Shown here piece after piece: positions 7,217 through 13,169 of a DNA stretch of 13,169 nucleotides. Numbering within the stretch: the first letter of the stretch is position 1; each line of letters starts with the position of its first letter. The position numbers were made by a program, and so were the translations under genes. Below the pieces are notes generated by a model. The model did not search any database and had not been told where the DNA came from. It saw only the letters and a program-made list of their open reading frames with translations. Source of the stretch: Desulfocapsa sp. (GTDB lineage: Bacteria > Desulfobacterota > Desulfobulbia > Desulfobulbales > Desulfocapsaceae). The DNA is taken from NCBI GenBank assembly GCA_029934815.1, contig JAOZLM010000033.1:1-13169 (forward strand), given 5' to 3'.

Positions 7217-7391
7217 GTAAATATTCGGGTTGAAGGAAAACTAGTGCTTCAATCCGTCAATTGTAAATGTTTGGATAGGGTAAGCGTAGACTCCCGTGCC
7301 CCAGGTTCGCTCAAGCCGGCTTAAGAGCTATATTGGTTCATATGCGAAAAAGCTGGATCGGGCGAAGATGGGATGCTAGCCGAATATTTAC
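7217..7391. mobile_element. R2 element copy A (GTAAATATTCGG termini)
   Basis: This 175-bp element has perfect 12-bp terminal inverted repeats, GTAAATATTCGG and CCGAATATTTAC. Its interior closely matches copy B at 8044-8200, including a shared block around GAGCTATATTGGTTCATATG, plus about 18 extra bp. No target duplication is visible, and its right end abuts the R3 terminal repeat. It has no ORF of its own. Confidence 0.8.
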
Positions 7392-7503
7392 CGACAGACT
7401 CCTAGAACTCTATATTTCCTAGCACCTTGTATTATTCAGTACGGCCATAATCATTATACGGCTATCGTATATTATGTTTATAGTCATCATTTATCGTCAG
7501 TTT

Positions 7504-7707
7504 TTAAATGCCGGTAATGGCGGTCCACATCCCCCTCAGTGACCCACCAATACCGTTCACCACCAATCCACTGATAAGGCAACAAAAACCCCATAGACCA
7601 ATAAGTGCAGCCATTACTATGCCTGCACTTAATAGAAAACTGGAAGCTTCACCTACTACGTCAACCTGATTTTTGGTCTGTGCCTTTGTTCCTATTTTTA
7701 CGGGCAT
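7504..7707 (-). CDS. Small single-pass membrane protein of unknown function, likely sigma-54 controlled
   Basis: The protein has 67 residues: a short basic N-terminus (MPVKIGTKAQTKNQ), a long hydrophobic segment at about 24-50 with two adjacent cysteines (Cys42-Cys43), and a Gly-rich tail ending MWTAITGI. The ATG at 7707 is chosen because GGAGG sits 5 nt upstream; an ATG at 7719 would place that GGAGG inside the coding sequence. A sigma-54-type promoter match (7797-7812) and two palindromic sites (7888-7934) precede it. The next gene upstream on the same strand encodes a sigma-54 activator. I do not recognise the family. The clean start, intact frame and dedicated promoter region argue for a real gene although R2 repeats lie on both sides. 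Confidence 0.75.
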   Translation of the reverse strand: MPVKIGTKAQTKNQVDVVGEASSFLLSAGIVMAALIGLWGFCCLISGLVVNGIGGSLRGMWTAITGI

Positions 7708-7796
7708 TATGTCCTCCATATTTATTTATTTTTTTCCACTTTTCCTGCTCAACATCAGCCGTGCCGGAATTATCTTGTTTTTGTTACTTAAAACTA

Positions 7797-7812
7797 AGCA
7801 TAATATATGCCA
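7797..7812 (-). promoter_or_regulatory. Sigma-54 (-24/-12) promoter of the 67-aa membrane protein
   Basis: The minus strand reads TGGCATATATTATGCT. It keeps the GG and GC dinucleotides with the exact 10-nt gap of the consensus TGGCAC-N5-TTGCW, with mismatches at CAC (CAT) and TTGC (ATGC). Transcription would begin near 7787, giving a leader of about 80 nt. Confidence 0.6.
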
Positions 7813-7887
7813 GAAACAATCAATGACATTTTTCACAAAATATCAAAATGTTAAGCCAGTGCTCAATTAAATATTAATTGAAGATGA

Positions 7888-7934
7888 TTGCATTTATGCA
7901 ACCATTCAAAACACACGCCTTTGCATAATTGCAA
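7888..7934. promoter_or_regulatory. Pair of TTGCA-N4-TGCAA palindromes, probable enhancer-binding protein sites
   Basis: TTGCATTTATGCAA (7888-7901) and TTGCATAATTGCAA (7921-7934) share TTGCA-N4-TGCAA. Their centres are 33 bp apart, close to three helical turns. They lie about 108 and 141 bp upstream of the predicted start site, the usual position of sigma-54 activator sites. I noticed no third copy in the window. The regulator gene at 8482-10026 encodes the obvious candidate ligand. Confidence 0.6.
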
Positions 7935-8035
7935 TATACAAAAGTAATAGCTTGCTCCGCTCGAACGTGAGTAACTGATAGTAAACATCACCCAACTGAG
8001 GTGGAGTAAACTTAGGATTTTTTCACTATGTTACC

Positions 8036-8208
8036 ACGAGAAAGTAAATATTCGGGTTGAAGGAAAATTAGTGCTACAACCCATCAATTGTAAATGTTTG
8101 GATAACACCCCTGGTTCGCTCAAGCCAGCTTCAGAGCTATATTGGTTCATATGCGAAAAAGCTGGATCGGGCGAAGATGGGGTGCTAGCCGAATATTTAC
8201 ACGAGAAA
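8036..8208. mobile_element. R2 element copy B with perfect 8-bp target duplication ACGAGAAA
   Basis: The element spans 8044-8200 (157 bp), bounded by GTAAATATTCGG and its complement. ACGAGAAA is directly repeated at 8036-8043 and 8201-8208. Termini beginning GTAA and 8-bp duplications are known for the IS66 family, so an IS66-mobilised MITE is a reasonable inference. It lies about 100 bp upstream of the paired palindromes and leaves them intact. The remaining DNA up to 8481 holds only a weak inverted repeat (CGTACAG...TCCTAT at 8319-8336 with ATAGGACTGTATG near 8365). Confidence 0.85.
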
Positions 8209-8481
8209 GATAATGCACCACCTACATGCGCCCGGAATAATCGCTTACCGGTTAGGGGGCTATGGCAACTGAACAGGTAAGCATCAGACTCCAAACCTGG
8301 AGACAATACATGCCAACGTACAGTTTTGTCCTATTTATACCGTAGAATTACAAGACCCATAACGAGATAGGACTGTATGTATATGGGGTAGCATTGATTG
8401 TTACTGCGAGGAGTCTTTGAATCAGGAGTTGTAATTCGTAGCGTTAAAAAGGTGGATTCCGGTGAAGTATTACTTTTTTCT

Positions 8482-10026
8482 TTACTTTTTTACTGGGTAG
8501 TTAATTTCGTATTTTTTCATTTTGCGCCAGAGAGTCGTCTTCTCAATACCAAGATGTGCGGCAGTCTTCCTTCTGTGACCGTCAAACCTGTGCAATGCGG
8601 CCCATATCGTGCTCGCCTCTGCATTTGAGAGAGGATTCACTTGGACACTATCATCACCTTCAGCCATAGTTTTCGAGACTGAAGCCACAAGCTCTTCAGG
8701 CAAACATTCCAGATCAATTACCGAATTTTGGCACATAACAAAACAATGCTCGATAACATTCTCAAGCTCCCTGACATTCCCGGGGAAGTCATACTGCATA
8801 AGAATATTGAGAACGCTTGGACAGATGGATTGAATATCCTTTTTTGTCGTTTTCCGGAACTTGTCAATAAAATGTTGAACTAGAAGGGGGATGTCTTCAC
8901 GTCGTTCGCAAAAAGGCGGCAATGCAATATGAATGATATTGAGACGAAAATAGAGATCGTTGCGGAAAGGTCCTTTTTCCACCTGTTCTTTCAGGTTTTT
9001 ATTTGTAGCTGCAATAACCCGTGCATTTGTTTGAATGGTTGCAGTGCCTCCAAGAGGCTCAAACTCCTTTTCCTGCAATACACGTAAAAGATTTAATTGA
9101 AGAGCTGGGGAAATGTCGCCAATCTCATCAAGGAAAATAGTTCCATTCTCCGCCAGTGAAAATCGTCCCGGTTTATCTTTTTCCGCCCCGGTAAATGCTC
9201 CTTTTTTATAGCCGAACAACTCTGATTCAAGAAGCGTGTCAGGAAGAGCCCCACAGTTGAGGGCCACAAAAGCCCCCTTTCTTTCACTTAACGTATGGAT
9301 AGCACGTGCAAAAAGCTCTTTCCCAGACCCTGTCTCTCCTTCAAGGAGAACATTACTGTCACTTTTTGCAATATAGGGAAGCGTGGAAAAAATCTTCTGT
9401 ATTTTGTAATTTTTACTAACGATATTTTGAAAGCTGTACTTCTGAGATATTTTCTTTCGTAAACTGCCTGTACTGGAGACGTCCCGAAATGTTTCCACAC
9501 CACCTACCACACGGTGATCACCGTTTCGCAAAACAGATGTGCTGACGAGAATCTCCACATCATCACCATCAATATCCATGATAATGACTTTCTGGTTAAA
9601 AATATCCCTGCCTGTTTCAATAGATTTCTTGAGAGCGCAATGGGATTTGCAGATATTGGCACGAAATACATTATAACATTTCATCCCGATCGCTTCCTCT
9701 CTACTAAAGCCTGTTATATTTTCGGCTGCCCGATTGAAAGAGGTAATTTCAAACTTATGGTTTACTGTAAAGGCTCCATCTGCAATAGATTCCAGAATGT
9801 TCCGGTTAAATGATTCATCCTCATCAGCAAAACTGCCGGAACAGGAACCACGCCTATATTTATTTGACTTTGTATTCTTTTTTATGTTCTTTCTTTGAGA
9901 ATCAGACGCGGATATTATTTGGGACAATTTGCCTCCTTCATCAGTTTTACCTGTCAAGGATTGCTTGTCATTGGCATCCTTTGCCTTTGTCTTTGTCTTT
10001 AATTTCTGGGTATAACTTCTCTGCAT
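8482..10026 (-). CDS. Sigma-54-dependent transcriptional activator (PAS-AAA+-Fis HTH)
   Basis: This 514-residue enhancer-binding protein would remodel the closed sigma-54 RNA polymerase complex using ATP. Residues 1-70 are basic and low-complexity. A PAS domain follows (about 73-185; FNRAAENITGFSREEAIG) with a CxxxC pair, Cys126 and Cys130, in NICKSHC. The AAA+ core has Walker A GETGSGKE (230-237), GAFTGA (276-281, the sigma-54 contact loop), Walker B TIFLDEIGD (296-304) and NVRELENV (417-424). A Fis-type helix-turn-helix (about 474-508; RKTAAHLGIEKTTLWRKMKK) ends the protein. There is no receiver domain, so it is probably a one-component sensor. The ATG at 10026 has only a weak AGG upstream. 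The gene lies upstream of the 67-aa membrane protein on the same strand, separated by regulatory sites and R2 copy B. Confidence 0.95.
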   Translation of the reverse strand: MQRSYTQKLKTKTKAKDANDKQSLTGKTDEGGKLSQIISASDSQRKNIKKNTKSNKYRRGSCSGSFADEDESFNRNILESIADGAFTVNHKFEITSFNRAAENITGFSREEAIGMKCYNVFRANICKSHCALKKSIETGRDIFNQKVIIMDIDGDDVEILVSTSVLRNGDHRVVGGVETFRDVSSTGSLRKKISQKYSFQNIVSKNYKIQKIFSTLPYIAKSDSNVLLEGETGSGKELFARAIHTLSERKGAFVALNCGALPDTLLESELFGYKKGAFTGAEKDKPGRFSLAENGTIFLDEIGDISPALQLNLLRVLQEKEFEPLGGTATIQTNARVIAATNKNLKEQVEKGPFRNDLYFRLNIIHIALPPFCERREDIPLLVQHFIDKFRKTTKKDIQSICPSVLNILMQYDFPGNVRELENVIEHCFVMCQNSVIDLECLPEELVASVSKTMAEGDDSVQVNPLSNAEASTIWAALHRFDGHRRKTAAHLGIEKTTLWRKMKKYEINYPVKK

Positions 10027-10617
10027 GAAACATACCTGTTAAAAATAACCGATTACTAAGGAATCGCTCAAAAACAACTTCGCCATTTTGAGTTGACTAG
10101 GGACATTGGTTTTAGCAAGCCGCAGATAGTCAACCTGTAGGAATAGCAAAACTATTTCAAGGAAGAAAATATCTCGACGTACAACTAACCCGGTTTAACC
10201 GAAAATACTGTTAAGTTCACTGGATAAGTGCCTTATCAGAAAATTTCTTGTGAAAAAAACAGGTAAGCACCCTAAGAAAACAGGGTACTCTTTTTTAGTA
10301 CCCCTTGAGGGGTATAAACTACGACTCCGAGAAATTGTTCTGTAAGGCACTGATATGGTTAACACACGTAACAGCCTGACATTACTACACCCCGGAAATT
10401 ATGTTAACCGTAAGATTTTGTGGTTGACAGACTCTCAAATTCTTAGGTGTGTCACACCATACAATCTAAAGTATAAATAGTACCTCATGACCTGATTGAG
10501 TGCAATATAAGCTGCACTGACAAACAGTCAACAAACAAATAAACAGATGTTCCATTCCAGGATATGGAAATAATGTTACAGTATAGCCTTGTTCCTGTTT
10601 TACAGTCCCTATTTTCT
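10027..10617. other. Intergenic region upstream of the activator gene
   Basis: No gene is visible in about 590 bp. It contains an inverted pair GTTGACTA (10092-10099) and TAGTCAAC (10127-10134) some 65-110 bp upstream of the activator start, a possible operator. It also has a small palindrome GATAAG-N3-CTTATC near 10223-10237, R4 copy 2 (10253-10331), and GGTTAAC/GTTAACC (10357-10363 and 10403-10409). No convincing promoter could be assigned. Confidence 0.5.
10253..10331. repeat. R4 dispersed repeat, copy 2
   Basis: This is the direct copy of 6136-6213, differing at only a few positions. The matching block begins in an A-run before CAGGTA and ends at ACTACGACTCCGAG, where the two loci diverge sharply. 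Confidence 0.75.
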
Positions 10618-10764
10618 CTAGGAGGCTGTCCGAGAATGCCTTTTTGCCCAAACTCTTCGTTATTTTAGAAAAATAATGCTCGGAATATTAACTATATGCC
10701 TGCGCTTATTTTTATGAAATGCCTCGATTTTGAACAAAAGTGCTATTCTCGGACAAGCTCCTAG
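10618..10764. mobile_element. R3 element copy B, 139-bp CTAG-flanked MITE
   Basis: CTAG flanks both sides (10618-10621 and 10761-10764). The termini are GAGGCTGTCCGAGAAT and, on the other strand, GAGCTTGTCCGAGAAT, differing at two positions. There is no credible ORF. It lies about 30 bp past the pilZ stop codon and could act as a hairpin there. Confidence 0.8.
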
Positions 10765-10795
10765 GTCTTCCAGTGCTTTTGTATTATATGTTTAT

Positions 10796-11206
10796 TCAGC
10801 TCCAGTAGACCGCTTTATCCATGACAACAGAATTCTCCACCACTGGAATGTTCACATTGGCCAAGATCAATTGTTCAAGCTGCTCGAGATGATCTCCTGC
10901 AAGATCATCAAAAAGAATAATCCGCTGCCTGGTGTTTACTTGACCTGAAGAAAAATGATCCAAATAGGTATCGGAAACTGTTTTAAAAGGGAGTTCCACT
11001 ACGAAATCATCTTTTGAGAAGAGAATACCTTTTTCCGGACAATTATCTTGCAGACAAAATTGCTCTACATACGTAAAAAGTACTCCGCCGATTCCGATTT
11101 CCTGAACTTCACCTATGTCGCGATGGATAACAAAAAGTTCCCCATCCATTTTAAATCTTGGAAATCTTCTCCGATTGTTGAATCCGATTGGCTCGACTAT
11201 TTTCAT
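10796..11206 (-). CDS. PilZ-domain protein with a degenerate second motif
   Basis: The protein has 136 residues. PilZ domains bind c-di-GMP through an RxxxR motif and a (D/N)xSxxG motif. RRFPR (13-17) supplies the first. At the second position QEIGIGG (35-41) replaces Asp by Glu and Ser by Gly, so binding may be weak or lost. The remaining domain looks normal, with GVLFTY, VELPFK and a C-terminal helix LEQLEQLILANV. No second domain is present, so it would be a single-domain adaptor. The ATG at 11206 has AAGGAG 4 nt upstream. A stem-loop (11221-11284) and a long palindrome (11346-11525) precede it. The only c-di-GMP synthase-related sequence in the window is a pseudogene. Confidence 0.8.
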   Translation of the reverse strand: MKIVEPIGFNNRRRFPRFKMDGELFVIHRDIGEVQEIGIGGVLFTYVEQFCLQDNCPEKGILFSKDDFVVELPFKTVSDTYLDHFSSGQVNTRQRIILFDDLAGDHLEQLEQLILANVNIPVVENSVVMDKAVYWS

Positions 11207-11220
11207 CTCTCTCCTTAATA

Positions 11221-11284
11221 ACCGACCTTAGCGAATACGGGTGGACTGGCATGGTAAGATGGTCACTGGTTGTCAGGGGTCGGT
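11221..11284 (-). promoter_or_regulatory. Possible 5' leader stem next to the pilZ ribosome-binding site
   Basis: On the minus strand ACCGACC (11284-11278) can pair with GGTCGGT (11227-11221), closing a loop of about 50 nt. The second arm ends 4 nt before AAGGAG. Such a stem could modulate translation. It matches no riboswitch class that I recognise. Confidence 0.3.
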
Positions 11285-11345
11285 TGCGGAACCAGCACCA
11301 GCGGCTATTTGCGTTGCTACACAAGCGTCCATTTCTTTGATCGTA

Positions 11346-11525
11346 AGGGCTCGGAAAGAAATAACTTGGACTTTCCAATTCGTAACTGTACCACATCTTC
11401 AGTCGATTTCCTGTCCTCGAAATCCTCTCGTAGCAAGCTACGCTGCGGTTTCGAGGACAGAAAACCAACTAAATCTGCAGCACATTTGCGATCGGAATTG
11501 CCCAAGTTATTTCTTTCCGGGCCCT
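11346..11525. repeat. 180-bp imperfect palindrome with no register slip, upstream of pilZ
   Basis: Every pair sums to 22871, so the arms align end to end without indels. The outer arms are AGGGC(T/C)CGG and then AAAGAAATAACTTGG, paired with 11502-11525. The inner arms CTGTCCTCGAAA (11411-11422 and 11449-11460) are perfect, and CGTAGC/GCTACG closes the tip. On the minus strand the tip can be read as CGTAG-CTTG-CTACG. In the 41-nt middle arm, 23 pairs match and 10 more become G-U on minus-strand RNA, against one on plus. GGGC...GCCC is flanked by TAA on both sides, so it may be a palindromic MITE. Confidence 0.8.
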
Positions 11526-11753
11526 AACCACTCAAAACACACATTTCGTTTCAATCGTCGGACTTCAAAATCCCGTGGCTTGTTTTTTATCAATCGTTTA
11601 CTCCAAAACGCTGCTCAGATTGGGCCATCGACATATGGCGATCTATCAACCGGAGAGCAAGATCGTGGGCGAAAACCGGAAGGCGTCAACGAGAGCTAAG
11701 TGGATACCCCTTTGAGAAGAACAATCAAAAATTCTCTGCGCTCGGGATGAGGG
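11526..11753. other. Non-coding or unresolved stretch
   Basis: A plus-strand open frame runs from 11241 through the palindrome to 11699, but over 11346-11525 it is only a translation of the inverted repeat. Neither strand here gives recognisable protein motifs. No promoter, terminator or repeat could be assigned. Confidence 0.4.
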
Positions 11754-11771
11754 TATCAGGTCGCCCTGATA
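11754..11771 (-). repeat. Hairpin with GCGA loop overlapping a stop codon
   Basis: The minus strand reads TATCAGG-GCGA-CCTGATA: a perfect 7-bp stem with a GNRA-type tetraloop covering the last codons and TGA of the 392-aa gene. No U-run follows, so it may be a 3'-end stability element rather than a terminator. Confidence 0.5.
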
Positions 11772-12934
11772 TCAAATCGTGGTGCACCCAACATACGCTT
11801 GATGTTTTCTTTCAGATCAATCTGGTCAGGATTCAGAGAATCCTGGGCCATGAGTTTTGCAAATAAATCTTCCTGTTCAATGGGGTGCATGCACTTCTCG
11901 GAAGAACAATCTTGTAATTGGACATGGGCAGCCCAGGGAATAAAATAGTTATGTGGTGGAAAACTTTCGTATTCGGGGATGTCAATATTGAGCCCGGAAA
12001 TATACAAAAGGTTTCTTCCTCTGTACTCGTCACCGCGTCTGATGGATTCTACCACTCTGGCAAATTCCAGTTGTATCGTAGTCTTTGCAGCTCTGAGTGA
12101 GGGGTACTTGGCACTGACAATATCCGGCATAAATTCGATCAGTTGCCTTTCAAGGAGAAGTGAATCATCTGTTTCATGAAATTTGTCTTTAAAAAAGAAC
12201 AGGTCACTTGTTAAGCGTTCACCTATACTCTCCCCCTGTCCTGTTTTCCATTCATAACCTTGATTTTCCAGTCGTTTTTGAAAGGAAGGGGAGACTTCGT
12301 AGGTCTGGGTAGTGCTGGATGATGATACAGGATGGATGACCCTCTGGTTGTTTGCGTCAACCATATTGGAGAGTTTTAGGACAAAACCCTGTTCAAGGGG
12401 ATGCGAACCAAAATCTATAAAGGAGGCTTTCGATGTGATTAGGCAACGGCCTTGGGCATCTTTACTCAGGAAAATACGATCACGAGCCAAGTGGTAGCGG
12501 TTGACATAGGGAGTAATTACATGGGTGAGTTTTCCGCACGATACGCAGGTGTTGTCTCCGGATATATGTGGTCTGTGGTATGTGCCGTACTCCCCAGTAT
12601 TGGGATCATATCCAACATGGGTGGCCTGAATAATAACCAGATCGTCACCATGATGCGAATGAGGGCCGTGGCGATCAACGGCAAGCATACCCCCGACTCG
12701 ACCATGATTAAAGGGAAATGTCCCGAAATGTTTGGTTATAAGGATGATAGGAAGCCCCTGGTTTTCATCGGAACAGAAGGCCCTCGAAGGCATTATATAA
12801 CCTTTGTGAAAGCCAAGCTCTTTACAGAAATTGTAGAGTTTGGGGACAAATTCTGGATAGGGAATGGCCAGACCGTCAACTTTAAAAGGAGCAACTTCTC
12901 GAACAATGTAAGGTTCCCGAAATTTATTTAACAT
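11756..12934 (-). CDS. Uncharacterised His/Cys-rich soluble protein, distantly like LCIB-type carbonic anhydrases
   Basis: The protein has 392 residues with no signal peptide or membrane helix. The N-terminal half is rich in possible metal ligands: GRVGGMLAVDRHGPHSHHGD (78-97), ATHVGYD (104-110) with His106, and NTCVSCGKL (128-136) with Cys130 and Cys133. The order 'His-V/I-x... G-x-G ... R-P ... Cys-G-x-L' resembles the limiting-CO2-inducible B/C (theta-type) carbonic anhydrase domain, which would interconvert CO2 and bicarbonate. The match is from memory and remote. The C-terminal half (LYISGLNIDIPEYESFPPHN, then IPWAAHVQLQDC) is unfamiliar. The ATG at 12934 has AAGGAG 5 nt upstream. The gene stands alone, about 550 bp upstream of pilZ. 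Other zinc or iron enzymes remain possible. Confidence 0.6.
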   Translation of the reverse strand: MLNKFREPYIVREVAPFKVDGLAIPYPEFVPKLYNFCKELGFHKGYIMPSRAFCSDENQGLPIILITKHFGTFPFNHGRVGGMLAVDRHGPHSHHGDDLVIIQATHVGYDPNTGEYGTYHRPHISGDNTCVSCGKLTHVITPYVNRYHLARDRIFLSKDAQGRCLITSKASFIDFGSHPLEQGFVLKLSNMVDANNQRVIHPVSSSSTTQTYEVSPSFQKRLENQGYEWKTGQGESIGERLTSDLFFFKDKFHETDDSLLLERQLIEFMPDIVSAKYPSLRAAKTTIQLEFARVVESIRRGDEYRGRNLLYISGLNIDIPEYESFPPHNYFIPWAAHVQLQDCSSEKCMHPIEQEDLFAKLMAQDSLNPDQIDLKENIKRMLGAPRFDIRAT

Positions 12935-13169
12935 GACATCTCCTTTTGAGCAGGGTTTAAAACAATTTCGTTACTGTTTCCTCAGTAGCCTCGTTTTATC
13001 CCAATCTACGGTTTTTCAACATTTAACGCGAACAGAACCTAAATATCACTATGGTCTATTGTGTTTATTGTCGTGCAAACAGTACGATATAGGAAATCTT
13101 CCATATATCAATGATGTTCCTCATAACCTGTGAACATGGCTTTAAAGTGTGCAAGTGGCGTGTGTCCTA
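12935..13169. other. Intergenic region upstream of the 392-aa gene
   Basis: No convincing gene is present on either strand. On the minus strand TTGAAA and TAAAAC lie 15 bp apart about 60-85 bp before the start, which is too weak to call a promoter. ATGTTC and GAACAT form a small inverted repeat near 13111-13135. Confidence 0.4.

Larger units (their letters stand above)
7042..7405. mobile_element. R3 element copy A: CTAG-flanked inverted repeats, with other repeats inside
   Basis: CTAG at 7042-7045 is followed by GAGCCTGTCGG. The right end reads, on the other strand, CTAG (7402-7405) then GAGTCTGTCGG. A sibling with the same CTAG flanks and GAG(G/C)(C/T)TGTCCGA ends lies at 10618-10764. Inside copy A are the R5 right arm and R2 copy A. 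Ends of this type with a CTAG target are reminiscent of IS5-family elements, but no transposase is present and that link is from memory. The element begins directly after the cyclase remnant's last stop. Confidence 0.55.

Noticed and set aside
7397..7503. Inverted GCC..ATAAT/ATTAT..GGC after the 67-aa gene as a terminator
   Set aside because: The stem is weak and interrupted and no T-run follows on the minus strand.
8071..8280. 69-aa plus-strand open frame
   Set aside because: It begins inside R2 copy B and its counterpart in copy A is not maintained as an open frame, so it is a by-product of the repeat.
11221..11284. c-di-GMP riboswitch ahead of pilZ
   Set aside because: The location is attractive, but the conserved GEMM core sequences are not visible; only a plain leader stem is reported.
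11241..11699. 152-aa plus-strand open frame
   Set aside because: Much of it translates the two arms of the 180-bp palindrome, it lacks recognisable motifs, and no ribosome-binding site stands out.
12452..12931. 159-aa plus-strand open frame
   Set aside because: It is fully antisense to the 392-aa gene, which has a strong ribosome-binding site and better protein character.

Overview
The window reads as accessory DNA from an anaerobic, motile deltaproteobacterium-like organism (Desulfobacterota is the best guess, by inference). The clues are a small exported multihaem cytochrome, a sigma-54 enhancer-binding regulator with a PAS sensor, c-di-GMP genes, an FtsH paralogue, and AT-rich intergenic DNA full of short non-autonomous inverted-repeat elements. 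No rRNA, tRNA, CRISPR array, integrase or intact transposase was found. All intact genes lie on the minus strand. The only plus-strand coding traces are a partial gene at the left edge and a decayed diguanylate cyclase.

Layout. 2-208: tail of a Spy/CpxP-like periplasmic protein (+). 265-3252: a chemoreceptor with a periplasmic zinc-binding-type (CZB) domain and a six-CXXCH cytochrome, bracketed by two inverted copies of one 216-bp element family (R1). 3439-3741: a frameshifted remnant with its own minus-strand terminator. 3898-5703: a 601-aa FtsH protease with a TTG start. 5887-7405: a graveyard with a frameshifted minus-strand remnant, several repeat families and a PAS-GGDEF pseudogene whose signature has become GGVEF. 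7504-10026: a 67-residue membrane protein preceded by a sigma-54-type promoter and two TTGCA-N4-TGCAA sites, then the gene for a PAS-AAA-Fis sigma-54 activator. 10618-11525: another short element, a PilZ gene, and a 180-bp near-perfect-register palindrome upstream of it. 11756-12934: a His/Cys-rich 392-aa protein that distantly resembles the LCIB-type carbonic anhydrase family.

The strongest candidate for an undescribed unit is the regulator, paired palindromes, sigma-54 promoter and small membrane protein at 7504-10026. All parts are intact, and the spacing fits an enhancer-driven promoter, while much of the DNA around them has decayed. A second is the chemoreceptor and cytochrome pair inside inverted R1 elements. 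A third is the long palindrome upstream of pilZ, whose arm mismatches are mostly G-U compatible on the strand that would be transcribed into pilZ. All names and functional links come from reading the sequence; no database search was done.
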